From NCBI GenBank assembly GCA_964036195.1, contig OZ038452.1, positions 19,417,785-19,481,784 of the forward strand: DNA of 64,000 bases. The letters are read 5' to 3'. Below the pieces are notes generated by a model that did no database searches, was not told the DNA's origin, and saw nothing but the letters and a program-made list of their open reading frames with translations. Source of the DNA: Sphaerolaimus hirsutus. Its lineage: Eukaryota; Nematoda; Chromadorea; Monhysterida; Sphaerolaimidae. Of the stretch, positions 52,201 to 62,844 are shown piece after piece (positions within the stretch are counted from its first letter, which is position 1; each line of letters starts with the position of its first letter). The translations under genes and the position numbers were made by a program.

Positions 52201-55200
52201 GTGCCGGTGGAATGGCTGTCGCTGTATTTTCGCATGCCGTTTCTAACGTTGATGTCCGACATTCGACAGGGCCTGTTCTACTTGACGCTCTTCTCATTTT
52301 GGCTAGTGTTCACTGGTGAGCACCTGATCGATGACACGGCGAAAAATTCACTAGTTTGTCAATTTGTGATATTTGTAACTCACCCGATTGTGATATTTCA
52401 TACGGTAAAACGTCGCAGGGCAACTATTGGCGGTACCTGTCGTTTGCGATGTTCGCCAGCGCGTGCATGCTCGTGTTTGACATGTGCGAGCGTGGCATCC
52501 ACTTGACCGACCCCTTCTACTCAATTTGGTCCACCAAACAGGGCACTAATATCGCAGTGCGTTTTTTGTTATGTTTTGTTGGGAGACGTTATCCGCCCAG
52601 ATTAGGGTTGGGACGATATGACTTTTCGATATCGATATTCGATATTTTTTTCTGAAACTCGATATTCGATATTTTTTTCTGAAACTCGATATTCGATATC
52701 GATACGATATGGACCCTCGATATCGATATTCGATATTCGATATTAAAAAATACTCGATATTCGATATCGATATTTCGATATTTTTGATATTTCGATATTT
52801 TGCTTTTGGTATAGCAGGGCATATCTCATTTGGCATATTGCATTTCCATTTGATCACAAACCCAACTGATCATCTCTACTAAAAAGTAGATGATACAAAT
52901 TTAAATGGCACACAATGATCAAAATGAGAAAATTATTCAAAAATGTGATAGATGTGGTAAGGAAAAGGTGCCAGCCCCATTTATAGGAGCCATGCCATGG
53001 TGCCATTGATGTTTCCATGGTGTAAGTAGTTATTAAACATACATATACTCTTATGTGGACATCTGAGAGAGCATTTGCACAAGATTTGATGCTGCCGCAA
53101 GTGCTGAAACAAAAATACCTGTCATGTGAGAACAAAGTGCGCGCTTGCTAAAATTTGTTAAAATTGCTTATGCAATCGCCTTCTAATAGTGCCATTCCTG
53201 GCTTATTTGAAGTCAGGCCCAGGGAGTATAGAATATCGAAAATATCGAGAAAATGGTCGATATTCGATATTTTTTCAAAATTTTCGATATCGATATTCGA
53301 TATGAAAAAATAGTCGATATCCGATATTCGATACGATATATCATCCAAACCCTAGCCCAGATGCTGAAACTTGTGGACGATGGGTCTTCACAGATCGGTC
53401 GTATCACTGGATTTTTAAAACTTTTAGAGAGACAGATTTGATTTACAAAAAATTCAGTGTCATATTATATTTATTCACTAGGGAGGTATCCAGGATTTTT
53501 TAGCTGGGGGGGGGCTGCTTGTTTTATCCGTAACACGATTCGTGATTTTTCAGTACACGTTCGTCATACTCGGTGCAGTCAGTGCCGGTGTCTATTTCAT
53601 ATTCCTGGCGTCCAAAATCGCCCAAGCAGTCGGCACGATCAAACGGCGCCGCGCTGCACTGGCGCACATGAACAGAAATAGGAGACTCAAATACGAGGTT
53701 TGTTTTTAATTCTCAGGTTCGAAGATCCACTTTACGCGTAGCTAGAGACAAAATGCACCCGACCAGGGTTTTTCAGGGACTGCAAATGTTCGGTTTTGTC
53801 CTCTTGGCATCTACCTAGCTAAGTTGTCAATATGAATTGTGCGGGCCGCAAGGGTTAAGATCTTTGCGAAGAGAAATGCCGAATCATCGAAAATAACTCC
53901 CCAATGTATAAACTCCGTTGTAAATATGTATTAGTACCATGTAGTAAAGCTGATCTGATCTATGCAAGACATACAATGCTGGATACTCCAGTCACTTTAC
54001 ACCCTGCACTCATGGTTCCCGCTGGAAGCGTGCCAAGGATTTTTTACGCATGTGATTTTCAATTTTTTTTGCAGAAACGCTGTTGCAGAAACTCTGTTAC
54101 AACGCTATACGTTCACTTATTTACAGCAATGATTTTTTCATATTTTATACCAAAATCGCATACTTTATCATCATTGTCATGCTTCAACGTGAGACATAAA
54201 TGAGTGCGAGTGCAGAGTATCATGGCCGCCGAGTATACCTGCAGTGACTCAACCTGCAGTGCAATTTTCACTTCAACACAACGTCGTCAATTTCAACCCG
54301 CAGAACATAATCTACCGATTCCGTTTTTTGATGCTGCTGACGCTGGCTTGCGCTGCGCTCACGGTCGCCGGTTTTATGCTCGACCAGGTGTGTTTTCAAA
54401 TGCATTAGACCCTTGGTGGGATCGAGATGCAGATGCGAGGTAGGAATACTTGACATACTGATCGAGATATAAATACAAGGGAAATTTTTTCACGCGGTAG
54501 ATTGTACATGGGGGTTTATGGACTGATAGGGTTGGTAGTATTTAATCAGTAATTCTGTGGCATGGCGCCATTCGAAGGTTTCTTGCCGGAATCGGAATTG
54601 TGTGGGGTTGCGGAAAGTGTGCGATTGCGAATTCAACATTCTCGGGTGCCGGGGTAGCTAAAACGTTTTTCGCCATCCTCAGTTCCCCGCCTATGTATCA
54701 CACTTCAGTTCCGCCCCCACCCAGTTCACCGTGAGTTCACCATTCATAACCCAGATCGGCGCCGGTCAACTGCGCTGGGGCGAATACGACGAGTCTCCTG
54801 AATTGGCGAACACCACAGCCGCGTTCCTGACGGGCACGCTGGGCCTGTGGAATCTGTACGTGCTGTTGCTGTTGGCCATGTACGCGCCCAGTCACAAGGA
54901 GTACAGAGGCGCGGAGAGAGGTGTGTTTGGTGTGGTGATGTTTGGTGGGGCTAGTTGTGTTTGGTTCACATACGGTTATTTTTGTCCGAATTCTAGGGTT
55001 CAAACGGAATTGACTTTTCGGGATCGGGATCGGGACCACAAAATCCCGAAATTTCTCGGGATTCGGGATCGGGATCCCGTTTGAACCCTACCCAATTCTA
55101 CTATCACAATTTGGTATGGCCGATATTATTGAAATAAAAAAATCCGTCTTCTTACGAAAGCTTCGGAACCGGTTTTAAATTGTAATTTTAAAATAATGTT

Positions 55201-55446
55201 ATTTCACGACATAAAATGGTTATTTAAAAATTCAAAAGTTAAGGGCGTTCAATTTACTGGCTCACCGCCAAAAATATGAAATACCCTAGGTAATTGAAAG
55301 TCGATTTAATGAAAGCGAATCTTGTAGTTCCCGAACCTGGCGAGGATGACGACATGCTGACCGACTCGCTCGTCGCGGGCACGTCCACTGAGGCCGTCAC
55401 CGAGTCCAGTGCCATGGCCACATTCGTTAAACCCACTTCTGAATGA
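49277..55446 (+). CDS. Wls: Wntless (Wls/Evi), Wnt cargo receptor
   Basis: Multi-pass membrane protein that carries lipid-modified Wnt from ER/Golgi to the cell surface. Twelve exons: 49277-49385, 49485-49579, 49657-49858, 50545-50675, 50743-50904, 51472-51649, 52202-52353, 52419-52556, 53554-53697, 54304-54387, 54725-54920, 55328-55446; all junctions in phase, 569 residues (human about 541). Recognisable blocks in order: [20 protein letters not shown] (N-terminal signal/TM), [102 protein letters not shown]. The C-terminal tail is acidic (GEDDDMLTD). The ATG at 49277 aligns with the usual family start. Most introns carry a small transposon. Confidence 0.96.
49925..50525. mobile_element. TGAGGCGTCTAATTCTAAAA element, copy in Wls intron 3
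   Basis: Left TGAGGCGTCTAATTCTAAAA then GTCGACAAGTCC; right GGACTTGTCGACTTGAATTG then GACACCTCA. A second copy flanks the Wls 3' end (55608-56056). Ends 19 bp before exon 50545-50675. Confidence 0.72.
52603..53354. mobile_element. hAT-like element with CGATATTCGATA arrays
   Basis: 752 bp; left TAGGGTTGGGACGATATG, right ATATCATCCAAACCCTA; exact 8-bp duplication GCCCAGAT (52595-52602, 53355-53362). Both subterminal regions are arrays of TCGATATCGATATTCGATAT. Inside the Wls intron 52557-53553. Confidence 0.9.
53971..54238. mobile_element. TATACTCGG-family element in Wls intron
   Basis: Left GGATACTCCAGTCACTTTAC, right CATGGCCGCCGAGTATA; interior parallel to 3934-4183. Ends 65 bp upstream of exon 54304-54387. 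Confidence 0.7.
54994..55090. mobile_element. 97-bp TAGGGTTCAAACGG mini-element
   Basis: Left TAGGGTTCAAACGGAATTG, right ATCCCGTTTGAACCCTA; 8-bp flanks CCGAATTC/CCCAATTC (one mismatch). Consists only of inverted ends and GGGATCGGGA units. Last Wls intron. Confidence 0.82.
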
Positions 55447-55607
55447 AAGCGTGTTCGGTTTGAAATTTGGGTTGGGATTTGGGGGCAGTTTGTCTCCGGG
55501 ATAACATATTTATATGATTGAATTGATTAAATTTCAGATAATATTTGACGGTATTTATACTAGTTTTTGAAAAGAATTTTTTGAGGAGTCTCAAAGAAGT
55601 AAATTTG

Positions 55608-56056
55608 TAATTGAGGCGTCCAATTATAAAAGTCGACAAGTCCGAAATATGCAAATTTTTAGTTAGGCGCTGAAACCTCATCTGGGGCTACTCCCGCACA
55701 TTTTTCATTATTTTCATTCATTGGTCCATAAATTGCCTATAAGGCGGCTTCATCGCCGCCGGGAACAAAAATGTTCTCGCGTGCAAGAAGTCGACAAGTA
55801 CATTTCCCTCCCCGAAACAGTTTTGCTCTGACGAAATGGAATTTTATGGACACCGCATTTTTCACATATATTTTGCGAGCAGGGGCTGAAAATTCGACAC
55901 TTTATTGTCAACATATGGAACTTGAAAAAACGCATGAGAGAGCCAAATTGGACACGTACCACGGACAGTGAATTGGGTCTGAAGCTTATAATGCGATTGA
56001 CTCAAAATCGCATTTTGTGGACTTGTCGACTTTTAGAATTAGACGCCTCAATTGTT
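55608..56056. mobile_element. TGAGGCGTCCAATTATAAAA element, copy 2
   Basis: Ends AATTGAGGCGTCCAATTATA and TTAGAATTAGACGCCTCAAT are inverse; shares GGACAGTGAATTGGGTCTGA and CCATATGTTGACAATAAAG-type segments with 49925-50525. Confidence 0.7.
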
Positions 56057-57090
56057 TTATACTTAAGAAGGAAGATGAATAGATCATACTTTTAATCCAT
56101 TTATTTACCCATATTTAAAAGAATTTAATTCCGGAAAAGTGTTTTTCTATGCACTAATTTTAAGTTTTTTTTATATTCTATAATAAGGCACATTAGGGGG
56201 TTTGCAAGATAATTTAGCTTAAAATATATTTAGAATGTTTTTTTTTGCACAAATAGTTTAATGAATAAATAGCTTTTAATGTTTAAACCATACTGCATGT
56301 TAATGTGCTGATGTGCTTTAAATACAGTAAAATGGCACACAGGTATTCAATTTATTACTCATGTTTACGCATATAGGCAAAATCTTATGCATAGTTTATC
56401 ACGTGCCCTTCATCATAATTGCATTGCCTATTGTTCATATTTCACTAACATCAATACTTTTGTTCTAACGTTGCCCCGCTGTATATTTTTACAGCTTCCA
56501 AATCTATGTAGATAGCATACTTTCTTGAATATATACCACCTTAAAAGCAGCTCAGCCGAAAAGATATGGGTTAACTCCATCTTGAAAGCTCTTTGGATGA
56601 CTCTCCTGTTTGGCAGGAGTTGAATACTCCATAAAATCATATAAATTCAACCCTTTGCGTCAGGGACTAAGTGACACTGGGAATTCAGCCGTTCGGTATC
56701 ATTAAAAAGTGTCTTAGCTTTCACCAGTTTCATTACGATTTTTTTAGAAATTCTGTATTTATAAATGTGAAACTTCTGATGATAAATTAGCCCGTGGTTT
56801 GATTGCCTATCAAAATTACAGGCCGAAAGAAGGTACTATGACTTATGAGGTACTTATTCAAGAAATGGCGCAAGTATGCAGCTGAACAGTTTTATATTTT
56901 CTGTGAACTTCGCCATATTAACCGACAAAAATTGTTTATAACACCCTGTACAGTTTGCTTCCCTGTAGACTAATCATTCGAGTGCCAAAGACGCATATTT
57001 ACATACACATCGAACATGCATCCTATTTATGTAGCAATCCAGATTCGTCAGTGCACATGCAAAGATTCCTGATTGTTTTTGGTGGCGAGA

Positions 57091-57505
57091 ACTCGGCCGT
57101 AAAGTAAACCCGGCCGTAAAGTAAATCCGGCCGTAAGGCATAGTTGTACATACGTATTTACGTTTACTCGATAAATACGTATACTCGAACTGCGTAAATA
57201 CGTTTACGTTTCCTCCCGAAAAAATACCGCTACTCAGTTACTCGCGTACTTTTTGAAAGTACGCGAGTACAGAAAACGAGTATTTACAGATATTTACGTT
57301 TACTCACGTTTTACACAGCGTAAAAGTAGAAAATTTTTACTTTACGTTTTCTGTATTCAGGTGTGACTAAAAATAAAATACTTTACGTTTACGTTTACTT
57401 TGATAAAAGTTCAGTACTTTCAACAACTCTGCCGTAATGATGCACGGCCTAAAGTAGCACCCTCTACTTTACGGCCGGGTTTACTTTACGGCCGGACCAT
57501 CCCCG
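57091..57505. mobile_element. CCGGCCGTAAAGTAAA tandem-ended palindromic element
   Basis: The left end has three tandem CCGGCCGTAAAGTAAA units; the right end has the inverse TTTACTTTACGGCCGG. A CGTATTTACGTTTACTCG-type palindromic repeat is inserted in the middle, related to sequence at 281-420. Confidence 0.7.
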
Positions 57506-57629
57506 TTTTTGGTATTTAGTAGGCTTACTGCACTGCATAGATTCAGATCTCAGCCGGCAGTTTTAGTCGTTTTTTTTGTCGCACTTTTGCATTGTTTGCC
57601 AAATTTGAAACGCGGTTGTCATATTGATC

Positions 57630-58663
57630 CCACACACACTAGTTGAAATCGACATTAAATGTCAACAGGTTCCATCCCAATTCAAAGCCTTGCCAACGAG
57701 TAACACTAGGGATGGAAAAAAAGCGCTTTTTTTTAACGGCCCCGCTTTTTTTAAAAAAAAAGCGCTTTTTTTTAAAAAAACGCGCTTTTTTCGCTTTTTT
57801 TCAAAAAATGTTGAGACGTTCCCTAAAAACCTCCCAAATATGGTTCCGTATCAATATATACAGGTATATCAGACAAGTGGCAGTACTTGTGATGATATAT
57901 AGCCATATAATGGCTGTGTAGTCATTGGATAACATGATCAGTTGTGATTTCTGCCAAAAAAATTACTTTTTATGTTGACTCATTATGTATCTCGCAGTTT
58001 GTGAATGTTTCCTGACTTTGAATGAAGTTAGGCATGAAATAGTGCTTATAAATAAGGCTATAAGAGAAGGCTAATACATTGAGACTAATGTTCCCCACTG
58101 TTGAAGTATTTGGGAGCACAGTGGCTGAATATTCTATACTACACTAACATATCACAACTTATTATTACATGATAGCATGCAGGCAATGACACTAAAAATG
58201 CCACAAAACATATGAAAACAGCCACCAGTGGTAATTTGCATGTGAAATTTTGCGCTTGCGCACAAAAAAAATAGCAAAATACCTAGTGCATAAGTACAAA
58301 ATTTTTTGCCAGCGCTTTTTTTTAAAAAAAAGCGCTGGGACCCTAGCGCTTTTTTTTAAAAAAAAGCGCTGGGACCCTAGCGCTTTTTTTTAAAAAAAAG
58401 CGGCGTTTTTTTAAAAAAAAGCGCTTAAAAAAAGGCGCTTGCCATCCCTAAGTAACACTACGCATTATTGTATACACATATACTTAATGCTAGCCTTGTA
58501 CATTGCACCTACCGCAAATATTTTTTTCAACACCACAACTTCATTTGCAACATGATTCGCAATTTCGCATTTGATCATCGTTCTTCGGCTAGCGAGCAAG
58601 CTTTGAATTGGGATGGGAACCAGTTGACATTTGGCGTCGATGTCAACTAGTGTGTCTGGCGCC
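57630..58663. mobile_element. CACACACACTAGTTGAAATC MITE split by a hAT
   Basis: Left CACACACACTAGTTGAAATC, right GATGTCAACTAGTGTGTCTG: the family of 2191-2353. The two halves (GTTCCATCCCAATTCAAAGC / GCTTTGAATTGGGATGGGAA) are separated by the element 57707-58450. Confidence 0.78.
57707..58450. mobile_element. hAT-like element with AAGCGCTTTT arrays
   Basis: 744 bp; TAGGGATGGAAAAAAAGCGC to GGCGCTTGCCATCCCTA; exact 8-bp duplication AGTAACAC (57699-57706, 58451-58458). Subterminal AAAAAAGCGCTTTTTT arrays; the core (ATATAATGGCTGTGTAG, CACACTAACATATCACAAC-type) is shared with the ACGTTTTT subfamily. Confidence 0.9.
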
Positions 58664-58825
58664 AACATTGCCTAAATATATTCTACCGACTACGGTATTT
58701 TATATGCTGTTATTCGCATATTCGTTTTACGACTGGATAATTCAATAAAAATTTCGATGGGCTTACACGGTGTTGGACGATTCGTTGCGCTGGGAATGCC
58801 ACAGGTATCCGGAATGGAACCTCTG

Positions 58826-59073
58826 GTGCCAATTACGCAAAAGGAGAAGTGAAATGGGAAGTGATAAGTGCATTAAGAATTTAAATGGGAAGTGAGAAGT
58901 TAAATGGAAAGTTACAAGAAAATGCTAAAAACTAAAAAATAGAATAGTGTTTGAAAAATTAATTTGAAATTGTTTCAACTTTTTAAAATTTTCAATTTCA
59001 CTTCGTTTTTAACTTCCCACTTCACTTCTAAATTAACTTCTCATTTCATTTCTCCTCTTGCGGAATTGGCCCC
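58826..59073. mobile_element. GCCAATTCCGCAAGAGGAG element
   Basis: Left GTGCCAATTACGCAAAAGGA, right CTCCTCTTGCGGAATTGGC; AAATGGGAAGTGAGAAGTT-type arms. About 90 bp upstream of the ERMP1-like ATG. Confidence 0.65.
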
Positions 59074-59162
59074 TGGACTGCTTCATTGCAATCTTCAATA
59101 TCTGTTTAACGGGTGCGGGTGCTTTACATTGGAATGCTCCTATTTGCATTTATTTATTTTAG

Positions 59163-62100
59163 ATGCGTCGCCGACAGGTAGGCACGGCTGGGGCGTTCGG
59201 CGCCGATCAGCAGCATGGCACCCAGAAGGTAGTTTGTGTTTTTTTTGGCTGAGTGCCTGTTATTGTATTGGGGGTTGTTTTGCCTAGTATTTATTTATGT
59301 GTGGTGGAACTGTTGTTTGTCGGCGTGGAGCCACATCTCGTTTCATGGAATGGTATTTTGGCTACCTTGCTTTATTAGTGTCAACTGTTGCGGAATGTGC
59401 GGACTTCATAAAAAAACCCGTCTTAGGGTTCGCGCGATGTGGGTATGCTGCATCGATTGACTGGCAGACACTGGGCCGCACTCACTGTATACGTGGTGCT
59501 CGTTTATGCAGCCACGGTGTGTTACACATTTTTTTTATCTACCGTATATCCTTGAATAAGCCCCCCTTGAATAACTCCCTCTGTTGGCCTAGTGAGAAAC
59601 AAACTCCTCTGAATAACTCCTCTCGAATAACTCCCCTCGATAACACTCTGACGAAAAAGTAACTCCCTTGGGGTTTTATTCGTGGATATACGGTTTTCTA
59701 TTCTGACAAATTATACTTTGACATACTTTATTCACTATTTTCGATCTCAGATTTATCTAGACAGTCGAATGCCGGAGCCCATAGGGGATGAAACTACCAA
59801 TATGGACAAGTTTTCAGAGGAGCGCGCTAGGAAAATACTGGCTGAAATTGTGCGCGAAGGACCTCGGCCGTCTGGTAGCTACGCGTTGGAAAGCCACGCC
59901 GTGAACTTTGTCCTGAATCAGCTCGATGTGAGTAATATATGGATTTGTAAAACGGTTTTTGTTAAAGTGACTGGTCTTTGAAAAAAAGTAAGGACAGTGG
60001 ATAAGTGCATATGAGCTGTTACACAGAATACGGATGATATTTTAGTGTGATGATCATTTATTAACTCTAGTTAGCTTATTGAATGACAGGACAGGGGGTG
60101 TTGTGATTTCAGTTTGCCTTGTTTTTCCACTGGTCTTAAACATTGAACGCTTGTGACTTCGGCAACTGTGTTTGGTCGTTGCTAGGAATAGTGCTAAATT
60201 AAGCCTATATGGTGTTAATACCCTAAATTTTTTTCCATATTTAGAAGCACGTCGAAGGACGTTGACTTTCAAACTCAAAACATTAAAAAAACAATTTCTA
60301 GCCAATCTGCATTTTTGATAAAAAAACCCCGGATGCCAGCCCTATTTAAAGACATCAATAATGTAATATTGTGATAAAAGTATCGTTTTCTTTACAATCC
60401 CTTTGTGACGGCCCCTTACCCGCAGGCAATCAAATCGTCAGCGCACGTATCCCACCGAATCGAAGTGGACGTTTTCCGCCCAAGCGGCTGTTTCGACATG
60501 GCCTTTCTATCTTACTTCACCCTGTGCTACCAGAACATCACAAACATCGTGGTGCGGCTGTCCCCATCTCGGATGGGTGACCAGGGTCAGAGACACGCGG
60601 TGATGGTCAATTGCCATTTGGACACCATGCCCGCCAGTCCAGGTGCCAGTGATGATGCGGTGTCTTGCGCCATTATGATTGAGACTTTGAGGGTGTTCGC
60701 TAGGAGGGCTAAGCCGTTCGACCATGACATCATTTTTCTGTTCAATGGAGGTATATGTCTTGATTTTTTTAAACTTATTGGCGCCACACACGCTGGGTGT
60801 CAACTGAATTTGTGTACTACTATATGTCAACTATATACTAGTGAATTTTGTGTGATTTCAAGTTTCCTATCAGATAGAGCATAGTTGATTTCCTACATCC
60901 TGACCTGACACATAATTAATATTGATACCCTGACACTTTATTTTCATCGTAACTGTTATGCTTTTAATTTTTATAGTGTTATTTAGTTGATATTGAGTTG
61001 ACACGCATTAGCGACGTCAACTAGCGTGTGTGGCCACATTATCCATGGTGTTAATTTCATTCCTGGACACTTAAATGCACCCAGCCGAGGAGAACTTCAT
61101 GCAAGCGGCGCATGGTTTCATCACCCAGCACAAGTGGCGCCGTTCCGTGAGGGCCTTTGTAAATTTGGAGGGCGCGGGCGCCGGCGGCAGGGAACTCCTG
61201 TTCCAAGCGGGTGTGTGGCTCGCCTGTGTAAATTTAATTAGTACTTTCTCAGCCAAGTTTGCCCGCCGTTTCTTAGCGTGGTGTTTTCAGGTCCGGGAAA
61301 CGCCTGGCTTGTGCGAACGTATCTAGAGAGTGCCCCCTATGCGCATTGTTCAGTGCTGGCTCAGGAGATATTTCAGTCGGGCGTTTTTCCATCGGATACG
61401 GATTTTCGCGTTTTTAGGGATTTTGGACACATCCCAGGTGCGCCATTCGTTTTCATCACAAATTACCTCGATAAATTTTTTATTATTTTGGAGTATTTTT
61501 CATGTCTGGGGAACAAATGTTCCCATTCCTAGAAAACAAGATTTTGTCGTGACAATTTACTTCAATAGCTTCATAAGTTGCACGCTAGTACAATTTGCAA
61601 AAGTGTAAATCGTTACGCTTTAAATTCACTCCATTCGGATCAACAGACACATTCTGTTTGCCGTCTCCAATCACTGAAAGGTTCTGCCTAGGGATGGCCA
61701 GCGCTTTTTTTTCAAGCGCTTTTTTTTAAAAAAACGCCGCTTTTTTTTAAAAAAAAAGCGCAAGGGTCCCAGCGCTTTTTTTTAAAAAAGAGCGCTGGCA
61801 AAAATTGTCAGTACTTAAGCACTAGGTATTTTCCAATTTTTCGCGCGCGAGCGCGCGATTTCACATGCACATTAGCACTGGTGGTTGTTTTCATCGGTTT
61901 TGTGGCATTTTTAGTTCCATTGCTTCTATTCCTGTATGCTATCATGTAATAATAAGTAGTGATATGTTAGTGTAGCATAGAATATCCAGCCAATGTCCTA
62001 CCACATAATTCTACAGTGTAAAACATTACTCTCAATGTATAAGCCTTCTCTTATAGCCTTATTTATAAGCAATATTTCATGCCTCACTTCACTTGAAGTC

Positions 62101-62585
62101 GCGAAACATTCACAAAGGGCGATATACATAATGAGTCAAAATTAAAAGTATTTTTTTGTCAGAAATCGCCACTTATAATGCTATCCTATGGCTACACAGC
62201 CATTCTATGGCTATATATCATCACAAGTACTGCCACTTGTCTGATATACCTGTATATATTGATACAGAACCATATTTGGGAGCTTTTTAGTGAACATCCC
62301 GACATTTTTTGAAAAAAAGCGAAAAAAGCGCGTTTTTTTAAAAAAAAGCGCTTTTTAAAAAAAAAAAGCGGGGCCGTTAAAAAAAAGCGCTTTTTTTCCA
62401 TCCCTAGTTCTGCCTATTAAAAACAGGGGGCAACGAAAACCTTTCATCGGCATTTCGCTTTATAAAGTCTTCTTTAATTTCTTCTGACTCAGGGCTGGAT
62501 ATCGCCTACACGCGGAACGGCTACGTGTACCACACCGAATTTGACCTGCCAAATTTTATACCAGCTGGAGCGATACAAAGAGCGG
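59163..62585 (+). CDS. Ermp1: ERMP1/Fxna-type ER M28 metallopeptidase, N-terminal and catalytic part
   Basis: Zinc aminopeptidase-like membrane enzyme of the ER. Exons 59163-59228, 59427-59516, 59751-59927, 60426-60750, 61085-61210, 61291-61437, 62493-62585; all joins in phase, 341 residues so far. The ATG at 59163 gives a short cytosolic start (MRRRQVG), then one TM helix ([14 protein letters not shown]), as in ERMP1. M28 zinc ligands are all present: His and Asp in NCHLDTMP, Asp in GASDDAVSC, Glu-Glu in [13 protein letters not shown], Asp in [13 protein letters not shown], His in GYVYHTEFD. The model stops at a phase-1 donor GCGG|GTGAGT after AIQRAG. The usual long C-terminal multi-TM region is not visible in the remaining 1.4 kb, where another gene lies antisense. 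Read-through past the donor would add only a short tail ([10 protein letters not shown]) and stop. Confidence 0.88.
59540..59695. mobile_element. CCGTATATCCTTGAATAAG element in intron 2
   Basis: Left ACCGTATATCCTTGAATAAG, right TTATTCGTGGATATACGGT; CCTCTCGAATAACTCCCCTC repeats inside. Similar to 27806-27990 and 30838-30991. Confidence 0.75.
60776..61040. mobile_element. TTGGCGCCACACACGCTGG MITE in intron 4
   Basis: Left TTGGCGCCACACACGCTGG then TGTCAACTGAA, right GACGTCAACTAGCGTGTGTG then GCCA. Family of 2191-2353. Ends 45 bp from exon 61085-61210. Confidence 0.72.
61689..62406. mobile_element. hAT-like element with AAGCGCTTTT arrays in intron 6
   Basis: 718 bp; TAGGGATGGCCAGCGC to GCGCTTTTTTTCCATCCCTA; exact 8-bp duplication GTTCTGCC (61681-61688, 62407-62414). 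Inverted relative to 57707-58450. Contains GCGCGCGAGCGCGCG at about 61840. Confidence 0.92.
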
Positions 62586-62844
62586 GTGAGTCGCTTTTGA
62601 CCGTAATTATCGTGTAATTGTGTTTTTCCATTAAATGTATTGGTGCGTATCACACGGTATTTATTCGTCAGTGAGTTTTGTCAGAATGTGCTAGATTGTC
62701 ACAATTGTCGGAGATTAGTGTGCGTATGTAGTCAGTTCGTTCGCATTTTACAAATTCAGTTCACGTTATCATCAGCGCTTTCTGTGTGCGGTAGAGAGGG
62801 ATGGGCGGGTGGATTTCCGACGGCGCCAGGACGTGGTGCGCCGT

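Larger units (their letters stand above)
55447..59162. other. Spacer between Wls and ERMP1-like gene
   Basis: No gene recognised. Contains elements at 55608-56056, 57091-57505, 57630-58663 (with nested 57707-58450) and 58826-59073. 56060-57080 is AT-rich without a recognisable feature. Confidence 0.55.
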
